A stretch of 46,397 nt of DNA from JAVBNN01 sp031551525 (GCA_031551525.1 JAVBNN010000024.1:1-46397); one strand, 5' to 3'. Positions 36,812 through 45,272 are shown, numbered from the stretch's first letter. The notes: generated by a model not told the origin, from the sequence alone. Numbers and translations are program-made.

Positions 36812-37150
36812 ATGGCTTACAGAAAACTGGGGCGTGACTCCAGTGCCAGAAAAGCACTGTTCCGCAGCATGTTGACCTCTTTCTTCCAGCATGAGAAGAT
36901 CGAGACTACCGTTACCAAGGCGAAAGAAATGAGCGGCCTGGCCGCTAAAATGATCACCTTGGCCAAACGCGGTGATTTGCACGCCCGCCGTCAGGCGCTG
37001 GCCGTTCTCATGAGTGAAGATGTGGTCAAAAAGCTGTTCGACGAAATAGCGCCCAAATACAAAGACCGCCAGGGCGGTTACACCCGCGTATATAAACTCG
37101 GGCCTCGCCGCGGCGACGCCGCTGAAATGGCGATAATAGAATTGGTTTGA
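36812..37150 (+). CDS. rplQ: 50S ribosomal protein L17
   Basis: 112 residues. MAYRKLGRDSSARKALFRSMLTSFFQHEKIETTVTKAKE is diagnostic and YKDRQGGYTRVYKLGPRRGDAAEMAIIELV closes it. It is the last gene of the superoperon and is followed by a terminator. Confidence 0.98.
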   Translation: MAYRKLGRDSSARKALFRSMLTSFFQHEKIETTVTKAKEMSGLAAKMITLAKRGDLHARRQALAVLMSEDVVKKLFDEIAPKYKDRQGGYTRVYKLGPRRGDAAEMAIIELV

Positions 37151-37160
37151 GATGGATGGA

Positions 37161-37194
37161 GTGGGGGCGCTAACCGCCCCCACGTTTGCTTTTT
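37161..37194 (+). terminator. Terminator after rplQ
   Basis: A 9-bp GC-rich stem GTGGGGGCG/CGCCCCCAC (37161-37169, 37175-37183) with a 5-nt loop, then GTTTGC and TTTTT (37190-37194). The short interval before the T run makes it somewhat imperfect. Some transcription may continue to ecfA1. Confidence 0.75.
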
Positions 37195-37283
37195 CGTCAA
37201 ATTATTGAAAAAAGTCAGGTTTGCTCCGCAAAATGGCTTTTTTGAACAGTTGGGCTGGCAAATGATTCTGACAAGGAGGGCCT

Positions 37284-38123
37284 ATGCAGGACGATATTAT
37301 AATACTTGACCGCCTGTCGCATAGTTATAAAACTGTCGGCAATGAAGAGATCGAGGCCCTGACAGATGTTTCCCTGAGAATAAAAAAAGGTGAGGCTATT
37401 GCCATCATCGGAGCCAATGGCTCGGGCAAGTCAACTTTGGCCAAACATTTGAACGCTCTTTTGCTGCCGACTGGCGGCAGTTGCACGGTGTGCGGGCTGG
37501 ATGTGAAAGATGCGAAAAACACCTGGAATATTCGCCAACAGGTGGGCATGGTTTTTCAAAATCCGGATAACCAGATCGTGGCTGCGCTAGTGGAAGAAGA
37601 CGTGGCTTTCGGACCGGAAAATATCGGCATACCGTCTGCTGAAATAAAAGAGCGGGTGGAGCGCTCCCTGTCAGTCGTACGCATGCAGGATTACCGCCGG
37701 CAGGCGCCGCACATGCTGAGTGGCGGGCAGAAACAGCGGGTGGCTATCGCCGGTGTTTTGGCATTGGAGCCAGTTTGCATGGTGCTCGACGAAGTGACTG
37801 CTATGCTTGATCCGATAGGTAAAAAAGAAGTGTTGTCCGCGGTGCTGGAACTAAACAAAAATAAAGGTATCACGGTAATATATATAACGCATTTTATGCA
37901 GGAAGCAGTGCTGTTTGACCGGGTGGCTGTCATGGACGCGGGCAGGTTAGTGAAAATCGGTACGCCCCAAGAGATATTCAGTCAGGTGGACGAAATAACG
38001 GCGCTCGGGTTGGAAGTGCCTTTGGCGGCTGAAGTATCCTGGGGTTTGGCGCAAAAAGGCGTAAAAATATCTACGGTTATTAGTAATGAGGAGTTGGCTG
38101 CAGCATTATGCCAGTACTTTTAG
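37284..38123 (+). CDS. ecfA1: ECF transporter ATPase A1
   Basis: 279 residues. Walker A GANGSGKST (43-51), Q-loop FQNPDNQ (91-97), signature LSGGQ (145-149) and Walker B VCMVLDE (164-170). It is one of two ATPases that power vitamin uptake via energy-coupling-factor transporters. FQNPDNQIVA is the usual motif of EcfA1. It ends inside ecfA2 (16-nt overlap). Location after rplQ is typical of Bacillota. AAGGAGGG SD. Confidence 0.96.
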   Translation: MQDDIIILDRLSHSYKTVGNEEIEALTDVSLRIKKGEAIAIIGANGSGKSTLAKHLNALLLPTGGSCTVCGLDVKDAKNTWNIRQQVGMVFQNPDNQIVAALVEEDVAFGPENIGIPSAEIKERVERSLSVVRMQDYRRQAPHMLSGGQKQRVAIAGVLALEPVCMVLDEVTAMLDPIGKKEVLSAVLELNKNKGITVIYITHFMQEAVLFDRVAVMDAGRLVKIGTPQEIFSQVDEITALGLEVPLAAEVSWGLAQKGVKISTVISNEELAAALCQYF

Positions 38124-38980
38124 AAAACATATCTTATACATATATGCCCGGAACGCCGTACGCCCGACAGGCTTTAAAAGAGGTCAGCCTGACTGTGGAA
38201 AAAGGTGAATTTGTCGCGTTGGTGGGGCACAGTGGCTCGGGTAAATCAACGCTGGCCCAGCATATTAGCGGACTTTTGCATCCCATGAGTGGCCGGGTAC
38301 TGGTAAACGGGCAAGACCTGGCGGAGAAGAATGGGCAGGCCAAAGCGGCACGCAGTCAGGTGGGCATAGTATTCCAATACCCGGAACATCAATTGTTTGC
38401 CGAAACTGTATTTGAAGATATCGCTTTTGGGCCACGCAATATGGGCCTCGATGAAGAAGAGGTAAAGCGCCGGGTCGCTTGGGCGCTGAATTTTGTGCGT
38501 CTTTCTGCGGAAGAATTCAGTGAACGCTCGCCATTTAAGCTGTCAGGCGGACAAATGCGCCGGGTGGCGATCGCCGGCGTTATTGCCATGCAGCCGGACT
38601 ATCTTTTGCTGGACGAACCGTCGGCAGGACTCGACCCATTGTCACGCAATATACTATATGAAGAAATGCTGGCTTTGCACAAAAGTACCGGCGCGGCCAT
38701 TATCATGGTTACGCACAGCATGGATGAAGCGATAAGGCTGGCTGGACGTCTTTTGGTCATGTCAGACGGGCGGGTAGTGCTTGACGGCAGCCCCAAAGAA
38801 ATATTTAGCAGCAAACAGGATGAACTTATCCAAGCGGGCGTGGATGTGCCTGAAATAGTGACCTTAGCGGAACATTTGCGTTCGCGGGGTCTGGCTTTGA
38901 GTGAAAGCTGCCTGGACGGCATCAGCCTAACAAAGGAGATCTGCCAGATATTGCGGCAAAGGGGGAAACTCCAGTGCTGA
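38108..38980 (+). CDS. ecfA2: ECF transporter ATPase A2
   Basis: 290 residues. Walker A GHSGSGKST (40-48), Q-loop FQYPEHQLF (89-97), signature LSGGQ (145-149), Walker B YLLLDEP (165-171), and a switch His in MVTHSMDEA. The FQYPEHQLF motif marks EcfA2. It works with EcfA1 and EcfT. Overlaps ecfA1 by 16 nt and ecfT by 7 nt. Confidence 0.96.
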   Translation: MPVLLENISYTYMPGTPYARQALKEVSLTVEKGEFVALVGHSGSGKSTLAQHISGLLHPMSGRVLVNGQDLAEKNGQAKAARSQVGIVFQYPEHQLFAETVFEDIAFGPRNMGLDEEEVKRRVAWALNFVRLSAEEFSERSPFKLSGGQMRRVAIAGVIAMQPDYLLLDEPSAGLDPLSRNILYEEMLALHKSTGAAIIMVTHSMDEAIRLAGRLLVMSDGRVVLDGSPKEIFSSKQDELIQAGVDVPEIVTLAEHLRSRGLALSESCLDGISLTKEICQILRQRGKLQC

Positions 38981-39786
38981 GCAATATAACGCTGGGACAA
39001 TATTTCCCGGGCAATTCCTTTATACACAGACTAGACCCGCGCAGTAAAATATTGTTGACACTTTTACTCATTTGCGTACTGTTTTCCGTTACCGGTTACT
39101 TATCTTATGCAGTATTGTTTGCTTGTATCGTATTGGTTACGCTTTTGGCCAGGCTGTCCCCGCTGCAACTCTTGCGTTCGGTAAAACCCCTCTGGGTTAT
39201 CATCATCATAACCATGACAGTGCATATGTTTTTTATTATGCCGCCCGAGGGTCATACTATACTTTTTAAAGCGCTCGGGCTGTCCATAACGCGCGAGGGG
39301 TTGGAGCAGGGCCTTTTGATGTCGGCGCGCCTGATTCTTATGCTGCTACTTTCTTCCATCTTGACCATGACGACCTCGCCGCTCGAACTGACGGACGGGA
39401 TAGAAATACTACTCAATCCCTTAAAGAAGATAGGCCTGCCAGCACATGAATTGGCCATGATGATGACTATAGCACTGAGATTTATTCCGACGCTCTTACA
39501 GGAGACCGAGCGCATTATGAAAGCCCAGTCCGCGCGCGGAGCGGATTTTGCCAGCGGAGGACTTATGAAAAGGGCAAAAAGTTTTTTGCCGATACTCATA
39601 CCGTTATTTTTAAGCGCTTTTCGTCGAGCGGATGAACTAGCCGTAGCCATGGAAGCGCGTTGTTACCGTGGCGGAGAGGGGCGCACCCGCATGAATCAAC
39701 TGCAACTGACCGTGCGGGACGCTGTGGCGGCGGTAATAGTTATGGCATTGGCCGGAGCTATGTTGTGGATCCGGGTGGGCGCTTGA
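38974..39786 (+). CDS. ecfT: ECF transporter transmembrane subunit EcfT
   Basis: 270 residues and about 5-6 membrane helices. DPRSKILLTLLLICVLF starts the first helix. The cytoplasmic coupling helices carry the SARGADFASGG and MEARCYRGGEGRTRM motifs (A-R-G type) that contact the ATPases. No substrate-binding S component is in the window, so substrates come from unlinked genes. The start overlaps ecfA2. Alternative starts within a few codons are possible. Confidence 0.95.
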   Translation: MLSNITLGQYFPGNSFIHRLDPRSKILLTLLLICVLFSVTGYLSYAVLFACIVLVTLLARLSPLQLLRSVKPLWVIIIITMTVHMFFIMPPEGHTILFKALGLSITREGLEQGLLMSARLILMLLLSSILTMTTSPLELTDGIEILLNPLKKIGLPAHELAMMMTIALRFIPTLLQETERIMKAQSARGADFASGGLMKRAKSFLPILIPLFLSAFRRADELAVAMEARCYRGGEGRTRMNQLQLTVRDAVAAVIVMALAGAMLWIRVGA

Positions 39787-39787
39787 T

Positions 39788-40522
39788 ATGAGGACATTCA
39801 AACTGGCCATAGCATATGACGGTACGCGTTACCACGGCTGGCAACGGCAAAAAGGCCAGACGACAGTGCAGGAAGTAATGGAAGAGGGTCTGGCAAAAAT
39901 ATTTGGCGAACCCTTGTCTATTACCGCATCGGGCCGTACGGACGCCGGTGTGCACGCTTTGGGGCAGGTAGTATCTTTCTCGAGCGGTGGGCGTATTCCG
40001 CTCCAAAACATAGTGGCCGCCGCCAGGGGCGTATTGCCGGACGATATAGCGGTGTTATCTGCACACCTGGCGCCGGAGGGTTTTAATGCCAGATTTGACG
40101 CGCTCGGCAAGCGTTATATATACCGGATAGTACAAAGCGGCAAACAGGATCCGTTCCGGGTAAACTATACCTGGTTGCTGGGTGAAAAGCTGGATATAGC
40201 TAAAATGCAGTCTGCCGCACAGTATATAATTGGCACGCATGATTTCTCGAGTTTCCAGGCCAGCGGCAGTACGCCAACCCAACCGGAGCGCACAGTAAGC
40301 GAAGCTTTATGGGAACACGTGGAGGATGAACTGGTCTTTAGCGTTGCCGGTAACGGCTTTCTTTACCATATGGTGAGAAATCTAGTGGGCAGTCTGGTGG
40401 AAGTGGGCAATGGACAAAGATCGCCGGAAGATTTTTGTGAACTTTTAGCCGCTCGCGACCGCAGGCTGGCAGGGAAAACCGCCCCGGCAGCGGGATTGTA
40501 TTTAAAAGAAGTATATTATTAA
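39788..40522 (+). CDS. truA: tRNA pseudouridine(38-40) synthase TruA
   Basis: 244 residues. Catalytic Asp52 is in ASGRTDAGVHALGQV (47-61). LAPEGFNARFDALGKRYIYRI and GNGFLYHMVRNLVGSLVEVG are further TruA signatures. It modifies U38-U40 in the anticodon arm. ecfA1A2T-truA-rplM-rpsI is the normal Bacillota order; here a GNAT gene and a promoter come between truA and rplM. Confidence 0.97.
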   Translation: MRTFKLAIAYDGTRYHGWQRQKGQTTVQEVMEEGLAKIFGEPLSITASGRTDAGVHALGQVVSFSSGGRIPLQNIVAAARGVLPDDIAVLSAHLAPEGFNARFDALGKRYIYRIVQSGKQDPFRVNYTWLLGEKLDIAKMQSAAQYIIGTHDFSSFQASGSTPTQPERTVSEALWEHVEDELVFSVAGNGFLYHMVRNLVGSLVEVGNGQRSPEDFCELLAARDRRLAGKTAPAAGLYLKEVYY

Positions 40523-40542
40523 AGCCAAAGGGGGTTGCCAAA

Positions 40543-41097
40543 ATGAAAGACTATGAAAACATTCTGGCGGCTACTCAAACTATAGATGCGACGAGGATAG
40601 TCCTGCGCAGGTTTGAGATCATCGACTGCGCGGATGTTTTCGAATACGGAGGAGACGAAGAAACGCTGCGTTACCTCGAGTGGGACGGCGTCGCCGACCT
40701 CACTGAAGCTGCCGAAGCCATACTGGGCTACTACCAACAGCGGCCGGGCGTGTTTGCTATCGCGCTGCAAGAAACACAAAAATGCATAGGCTGCATCGAA
40801 CTGAGGCTAAGCCCGCAGCATGAAAAAACCAGCTTCGGCTATGTTTTGAGCCGCCAATACTGGAACCGGGGCTATATGACCGAAGCACTGGGAGCCGTCA
40901 TAGCTTTTTCCTTTGAGAAGCTCGGGCTCAACAAAGTAGAGTCCACCCACTATACCGGCAACGAAAAGTCAGGCCGGGTGATGACCAAATGCGGCATGAC
41001 GCGTGAGGGCCTCCTGCGCGAAGAAGTAAAAATAAAAGGCACTTTTCGTGATGTTGTGCATTATGGGATAACAAGACGCGAATGGTTATCAAAATAA
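40543..41097 (+). CDS. GNAT N-acetyltransferase, RimJ/RimL-like
   Basis: 184 residues. IDATRIVLRRFEIIDCADVFEY begins the domain. SFGYVLSRQYWNRGYMTEALGAVIAFSFEKLGLNKVES is the acetyl-CoA motif (W-N-R-G-Y-M-T-E-A), and HYTGNEKSGRVMTKCGMTREGLLREEVKIKG follows. This matches Acetyltransf_3 proteins, whose members acetylate ribosomal protein N-termini or small molecules; the substrate is unknown. ATG 40543 follows AAGGGGG, 20 nt after truA, so it is probably co-transcribed with truA. Confidence 0.88.
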   Translation: MKDYENILAATQTIDATRIVLRRFEIIDCADVFEYGGDEETLRYLEWDGVADLTEAAEAILGYYQQRPGVFAIALQETQKCIGCIELRLSPQHEKTSFGYVLSRQYWNRGYMTEALGAVIAFSFEKLGLNKVESTHYTGNEKSGRVMTKCGMTREGLLREEVKIKGTFRDVVHYGITRREWLSK

Positions 41098-41118
41098 TGC
41101 AAAAAATATGTTTATTTC

Positions 41119-41147
41119 TTGACATTACCTGTAAATTTCGATAAGAT
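41119..41147 (+). promoter_or_regulatory. Promoter of rplM-rpsI
   Basis: Perfect TTGACA (41119-41124), 17-nt spacer, TAAGAT (41142-41147). The extended TG found in the other three strong promoters is absent here. Confidence 0.8.
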
Positions 41148-41164
41148 ATTTCTACGAGACTTTG

Positions 41165-41198
41165 CAGCGGATTCCATTAGCCCCGGAAGTCCATGCTG
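41165..41198 (+). promoter_or_regulatory. Structured L13 (rplM) leader
   Basis: Just downstream of the promoter, CAGC/GCTG and GGATTCC/GGAAGTCC pair around the loop ATTAGCCCC (41176-41184), giving one bent hairpin. The position and size fit the L13 leader known from Bacillota, proposed to let L13 control its own operon. The identification is by layout and memory; it was not tested. Confidence 0.5.
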
Positions 41199-41247
41199 GG
41201 TTTAGATATTAATAAAAGATATTACCTTCAGGGAGGTTATTCGAGTT

Positions 41248-41685
41248 ATGAAAACATACATGGCCACTCCTTCCGACATTGCGCGTAAGTGGTATGTAGT
41301 GGATGCCGAAGGCAAAACACTTGGCCGCATGGCTGTCGAAGTTGCGAAAGTCCTTAGAGGCAAAAACAAACCATCTTTCACCCCGCACATGGACACCGGG
41401 GATCACGTCATAGTGGTCAATGCCGATAAAGTCGTGCTCACAGGCAAAAAACTTTTGCAAAAAACATATTTTCGCCACAGTGGTTACCCCGGCGGCACCA
41501 CCTTTACCAAAGCCGGCGACATGTTAAAAAAAATGCCCGAACGCATGGTCGAGTTGGCCGTCCGCGGCATGCTGCCTAAAAATAACCTGGGACGCCAGAT
41601 GGCTACCAAGCTGAAAGTATACAGTGGCCCGGAGCATCCGCATGCAGCACAAAAACCCGAAGTGCTGGAACTGGATATCAGATAA
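41248..41685 (+). CDS. rplM: 50S ribosomal protein L13
   Basis: 145 residues. RKWYVVDAEGKTLGRMAVEVAKVLRGKNKPSFTPHMDTGDHVIVVNADKV and ELAVRGMLPKNNLGRQM are the L13 core. ATG 41248 follows AGGGAGG. An early assembly protein of the 50S subunit. Confidence 0.98.
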   Translation: MKTYMATPSDIARKWYVVDAEGKTLGRMAVEVAKVLRGKNKPSFTPHMDTGDHVIVVNADKVVLTGKKLLQKTYFRHSGYPGGTTFTKAGDMLKKMPERMVELAVRGMLPKNNLGRQMATKLKVYSGPEHPHAAQKPEVLELDIR

Positions 41686-41707
41686 CATCTGGAGGAGGAA
41701 AGAATAA

Positions 41708-42100
41708 ATGGCAGCAGTTAATTACGACGCGACAGGCCGTCGCAAATCCTCAGTCGCCAGAGTACGTCTGGTGCCTGGTGAAGGTAAAGTTATTATAAAT
41801 GGCCGCGAGCTAACCGCCTACTTTGGCCTAAAGACGCTCGAACTCATCATAAAACAACCGCTCGTCCTGACCGAGAACATCGGCAAATACGACGTCATCG
41901 CCAATGTGAATGGCGGCGGTATCTCAGGGCAGGCTGGAGCTATCAGGCACGGCATTTCCCGCGCTCTTTTGAAAGTGGATATGGAATACCGCCCGGCGCT
42001 GAAAAAAGCCGGCCTTTTGACCCGTGATCCGCGCGAAAAAGAACGCCGTAAATACGGCTTGAAAAAGGCCCGCAAAGCTTCCCAATACTCGAAACGCTGA
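41708..42100 (+). CDS. rpsI: 30S ribosomal protein S9
   Basis: 130 residues. YDATGRRKSSVARVRLVPG at the start, GGGISGQAGAIRHGISRALL in the middle, and a basic tail GLKKARKASQYSKR whose last Arg contacts P-site tRNA. GGAGGAGG SD, 22 nt after rplM. Confidence 0.98.
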   Translation: MAAVNYDATGRRKSSVARVRLVPGEGKVIINGRELTAYFGLKTLELIIKQPLVLTENIGKYDVIANVNGGGISGQAGAIRHGISRALLKVDMEYRPALKKAGLLTRDPREKERRKYGLKKARKASQYSKR

Positions 42101-42113
42101 TTTTTGTACCACC

Positions 42114-42148
42114 AAGCGCCGCCAGCCACTACGGTTGCGGCGCTTTTC
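42114..42148 (+). terminator. Terminator after rpsI
   Basis: A 9-bp stem AAGCGCCGC/GCGGCGCTT (42114-42122, 42137-42145) with a 14-nt loop and TTTT at 42144-42147. Confidence 0.75.
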
Positions 42149-42246
42149 AAGAAGAATACTATTTGCAGTATTGCGCAAAACGTTATATATGGTATTGTAG
42201 TAAAAATAACATTTTCGGCAGTTCGGTCTGACCGGAGGTGCATTTA

Positions 42247-43077
42247 GTGGCCGAAAATTTTATAGATTATTATGCTATAATGGGTTTGACCTTGCATTCA
42301 ACTGACAAAGATGTAGAAGAAACCTACAAACGTCTTTGGGCTGAAAACATGGACAATGAGAACAGCAAAAAGATGTTGTTGCAAGCTTACCAACTCCTGC
42401 GTGACAAGAAAAAGCGCGGAATATATAACGAAACATACAGTAAAGCACAGATAAACGGCCAGATCGGCAATGAAAACACCGCCGAAGAATGGGGCATAAA
42501 CCCCTTGGGAGTAATGCAGCCAGAAGACCTTGATACCATGATAGCGTCTACGCACAACTATTTTAGCGAGTTCAAAAATTTTGTCAACGACAGAATAAAT
42601 CAAACTGAGGCCGACCTTAGCTACAAAGGCAACACCGCCGACCGGGCGGAGGATCTCTACCGGCATGGCATGTGGCCGCTTTTAGGAAAGATAAAGGATG
42701 TAGCCGGAGAAAATAGTTTTGCTTATACCGCAGCCTGTGAACTGCATGCGATGGCAGTGTTTTCCCTGGGCGACCTCTTTATGTGGGCCGAACGTTATGA
42801 ACGGGCGCTAGGTATGTACAATACGGCACTGGCTTTATCTGGCAAGAACACGGAACTGACGGAAAAATGCAGTAAAGCGCTTGCTTTTACCCGTGACGTT
42901 ATTGAGCAGGTAAAAACCAAGGCAGGTATTGCCGCTAAAGGAAAAACGGACGAACCGGAAGCCGTAAAAGTGTTTTCCTATCTTGAAGTAGTCAAATGGA
43001 TAATGGTCGGCGTCCTATTCGGTATGTTCTGCCTCGTTGGGGTAATCTGGATGCTGGAATATATGTTTAACAGTTAA
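42247..43077 (+). CDS. Membrane-anchored protein with degenerate J-domain
   Basis: 276 residues from GTG 42247, 6 nt after GGAGGTG. Residues 5-60 look like a DnaJ J-domain: DYYAIMGL at the start (compare DYYEVLGV) and AYQLLRDKKKRGIYNETY as helices III-IV. The HPD tripeptide needed to stimulate DnaK is missing; the segment between the helices reads WAENMDNENSKK. A helical middle with TPR-like character (about 170-215, FMWAERYERALGMYNTALAL) follows, then one transmembrane helix near the C-terminus (about 248-270). It probably faces the cytoplasm. Not a co-chaperone in the usual sense; maybe a scaffold. Lies just before tRNA-Ala. Confidence 0.7.
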   Translation: MAENFIDYYAIMGLTLHSTDKDVEETYKRLWAENMDNENSKKMLLQAYQLLRDKKKRGIYNETYSKAQINGQIGNENTAEEWGINPLGVMQPEDLDTMIASTHNYFSEFKNFVNDRINQTEADLSYKGNTADRAEDLYRHGMWPLLGKIKDVAGENSFAYTAACELHAMAVFSLGDLFMWAERYERALGMYNTALALSGKNTELTEKCSKALAFTRDVIEQVKTKAGIAAKGKTDEPEAVKVFSYLEVVKWIMVGVLFGMFCLVGVIWMLEYMFNS

Positions 43078-43080
43078 TTT

Positions 43081-43156
43081 GGGGGCGTAGCTCAGATGGG
43101 AGAGCGCGTGGCTCGCATTCACGAGGTCAGGGGTTCGATCCCCCTCGTCTCCACCA
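43081..43156 (+). tRNA. tRNA-Ala (anticodon CGC)
   Basis: A full cloverleaf with encoded CCA. The acceptor stem pairs GGGGGCG with CGTCTCC and contains G3-U70, the alanine identity pair. D-arm AGCTC...GAGC; anticodon stem CGTGG/TCACG with loop CTCGCAT, anticodon CGC (reads GCG); T-arm GGGG-TTCGATC-CCCC. It begins 4 nt after the J-domain gene ends, so the two may share a transcript. Confidence 0.97.
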
Positions 43157-43238
43157 AATTGATGCTAACTTGTAGGTAGTAGTGATGTTGTCACCGACAA
43201 CAACCTTATCTATAAGTAAATTAAAAACACTCTGGGTG

Positions 43239-43293
43239 CACCCCTTCTGTGAGACATGTGATAGATAAGCATGCTAACCAGAAGGGGTGTTTT
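43239..43293 (+). terminator. Possible terminator after tRNA-Ala
   Basis: The perfect 11-bp stem (43239-43249, 43279-43289) is followed by TTTT at 43290-43293. The 29-nt loop is unusually large for an intrinsic terminator. Confidence 0.4.
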
Positions 43294-43381
43294 CCATTGC
43301 CAAGAACACGATAATAGGCTTTTGCGTTTTTCTTTTGCGCGGACAAAAGCGTGATTTATGCGTATACAAGCAGGAGTTTAC

Positions 43382-43405
43382 ATAATATAATAATATAATA
43401 ATATA
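43382..43405. repeat. AT microsatellite, 3 x ATAATATA
   Basis: Three exact tandem copies of the 8-mer ATAATATA in the gene-poor region upstream of the heptosyltransferase. Copy number could vary between strains; no function can be deduced. Confidence 0.8.
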
Positions 43406-43685
43406 AAAAGCAGCAAATATTGACGACTACCGGTAAAGCTCAGAATAGGCGGCAGGTACGCGAAAAAGATAAACAAAAACACCGGAGGTACAGCGGACGA
43501 GCCTGAGAGTATGCATGTGGCGGGACGCTCAAACTCCGCATAGACGATATGGATCTGAAGTGCCTGAGCGATCATGGTCGCGCCTATGCATCTATGTGTG
43601 ATTACGTCAAACGCGGCAGATGCAGGTTACGCCGCTATGCACTAGAAAATTGCCCGGCAATACATTGGACAAAGGAGCTTTCTGT

Positions 43686-45044
43686 ATGAGTGAAGAGCAA
43701 AAACTTACAGCAGACCAAACCAGCAACGCGGCTTTCGATGAAGAGCCGAAACTTTCCGGCGCGCAGACGGGCGCAGCCGCTCCGGTTCAGGAAGCCACCC
43801 CTGCACAAGCGGCGGGCGCCGCGGTGCGGCAAGACCCCTTCCTTATTCTTCCGCCGGAAGTACCTACCCAGGAAGGCCCCCAAGGCATCCGCTACGATTT
43901 TAACGACGGCGCGCGGGTGCTTTTACCGCCCGGCCAGTGGCATGTACGCATAGAAGACAGCTCGGACGGCAACACCCTCTTTGCCTGCGACACCGACCAG
44001 GGCTGGGTAGTGAGCACAAAGAAATACTATATCCCCTTCAATATAAAAGTGTGGGAACGCGGCGAACCGCAGCCCATACTCGACCATACGCTTGACCTGA
44101 CGGGCCGTCCGGTGCTGATAAAATTTCCGGTGGGCACTTTGGGCGACCTTGTCGGCTGGTTCCCCTACGCGGAAAAATTCCTCGAAAAACACGGCTGCAT
44201 TTTGGAATGCGCCATGGGCAAAGAAATAATAGACCTGGTACAAAACCAGTACCCCAAGCTGATCCTCAACACACCGCAGGAGATTTTGACCAAGACGCCC
44301 TACGCCTCTTACCGTGTGGGCCTGTTTTTCGGCGGCAACCGCGACTGTCAGCCGATAGACTTTCGTATGGTGGGCTTGCACAAGACGGCAGGCTACATCC
44401 TCGGTGTCGACCCGGCGGAGGAGCCGCCGCGGCTCGATCTCTCCGGCCCGCGCCGCATCAAGGAACCCTATGTATGCATAGCCGCCAAATCATCCTGCCA
44501 GGCCAAATTTTGGAACAACGGCCACGGCTGGCCGCTGGTAATAAAACACCTGACAGACATGGGCTACCGCGTACTGTGCATAGACCGCGAGACGACAATA
44601 GGGCAGGGCTTTGTCTGGAACCATATCCCGATGGGCGCGGAAGACTTTACCGGCAGCAAACCCCTGCAGGAGCGGGTAGACCTTCTACGCCACGCCGACT
44701 TTTTCATCGGCCTCTCGAGCGGCCTGTCCTGGCTGGCCTGGGCCTGTAACATCCCGGTAGTGCTGGTCAGCGGCTTTACCCTGCCCATATGCGAATTCAG
44801 CACCCCCTACCGCGTATACAACACCCACGGCTGCATGGGTTGCTGGGACGATATAGAACTGAACTTCGACCATAAGGATTTTCTCTGGTGCCCGCGCCAC
44901 AAAGGCACAGAACGCCAGTACGAATGTACGCGCCTCATAACCGCCAAACAGGTAATCGGCCATATAGACCGCCTGATGGCCGACCGCCAACTGGCCGGGC
45001 CTTATAAACGCTATACCGAAGGGTTCGGCGAAGACGGAAAATAA
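43686..45044 (+). CDS. Autotransporter strand-loop-strand O-heptosyltransferase (BAHT)
   Basis: 452 residues from ATG 43686, 8 nt after AAAGGAG; a longer frame from 43620 lacks an SD. Residues 1-68 are an Ala/Pro/Gln-rich extension. The GT9-like core begins with IRYDFNDGARVLLPPGQW and has FPVGTLGDLVGWFPYAE (147-163), containing the likely catalytic Asp154. GLSSGLSWLAWA (342-353) is the donor-site loop. Four Cys (C383, C386, C402, C414) form the metal finger of the TibC/Aah family. The family adds heptose from ADP-heptose to Ser of AIDA-type passengers in the cytoplasm. The autotransporter 337 nt downstream is the evident substrate. Confidence 0.9.
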   Translation: MSEEQKLTADQTSNAAFDEEPKLSGAQTGAAAPVQEATPAQAAGAAVRQDPFLILPPEVPTQEGPQGIRYDFNDGARVLLPPGQWHVRIEDSSDGNTLFACDTDQGWVVSTKKYYIPFNIKVWERGEPQPILDHTLDLTGRPVLIKFPVGTLGDLVGWFPYAEKFLEKHGCILECAMGKEIIDLVQNQYPKLILNTPQEILTKTPYASYRVGLFFGGNRDCQPIDFRMVGLHKTAGYILGVDPAEEPPRLDLSGPRRIKEPYVCIAAKSSCQAKFWNNGHGWPLVIKHLTDMGYRVLCIDRETTIGQGFVWNHIPMGAEDFTGSKPLQERVDLLRHADFFIGLSSGLSWLAWACNIPVVLVSGFTLPICEFSTPYRVYNTHGCMGCWDDIELNFDHKDFLWCPRHKGTERQYECTRLITAKQVIGHIDRLMADRQLAGPYKRYTEGFGEDGK

Positions 45045-45272
45045 ACGGGTCCACGGCACACGCAACACTGATCCCAGACAGTTTACTTAAACAAAAAATA
45101 CGCTGAACAGCTAAATTTTGCGAGGGTTTGGGGAAAACACGAAATCCCAGCTTCTCCTAAAGTCTGCTTGGGTTCCAGAACACTTTACATATTTCCGCCC
45201 GCCAACCCCGGATAGCCCACCACCAGAGGAGTAGCGGTTGCTTCCGTCCAAGTAAACTATCAGATAAACTTA
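45045..45272. other. Intergenic region between heptosyltransferase and autotransporter
   Basis: No gene and no clear terminator for the heptosyltransferase. AGTTTACTT (near 45081) and AAGTAAACT (near 45250) are inverted copies 160 nt apart, perhaps regulator sites. Sequence is otherwise unremarkable. Confidence 0.4.

Larger units (their letters stand above)
43157..43685. other. Gene-poor region with hairpin and AT microsatellite
   Basis: It holds an 11-bp inverted repeat CACCCCTTCTG/CAGAAGGGGTG (43239-43249, 43279-43289) with a 29-nt loop and a TTTT run, possibly the tRNA terminator or one end of a mobile element. There are three tandem copies of ATAATATA (43382-43405). A frame ending TGA at 43687-43689 overlaps the next start by 4 nt but has no SD or known similarity. 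The mix of stops and short open pieces could be a decayed gene. Confidence 0.45.

Noticed and set aside
42169..42198. TTGCGC...TATTGT as a promoter for the J-domain-like gene
   Set aside because: Both boxes are weak and several overlapping alternatives fit equally well.
43549..43689. 46-codon frame ending in ATGA overlap with the heptosyltransferase
   Set aside because: No SD before its ATG and no recognisable similarity; kept only as a possible remnant in the findings.
44207..44749. 180-codon plus-strand frame inside the heptosyltransferase gene
   Set aside because: Out-of-phase shadow of a gene with clear family motifs.
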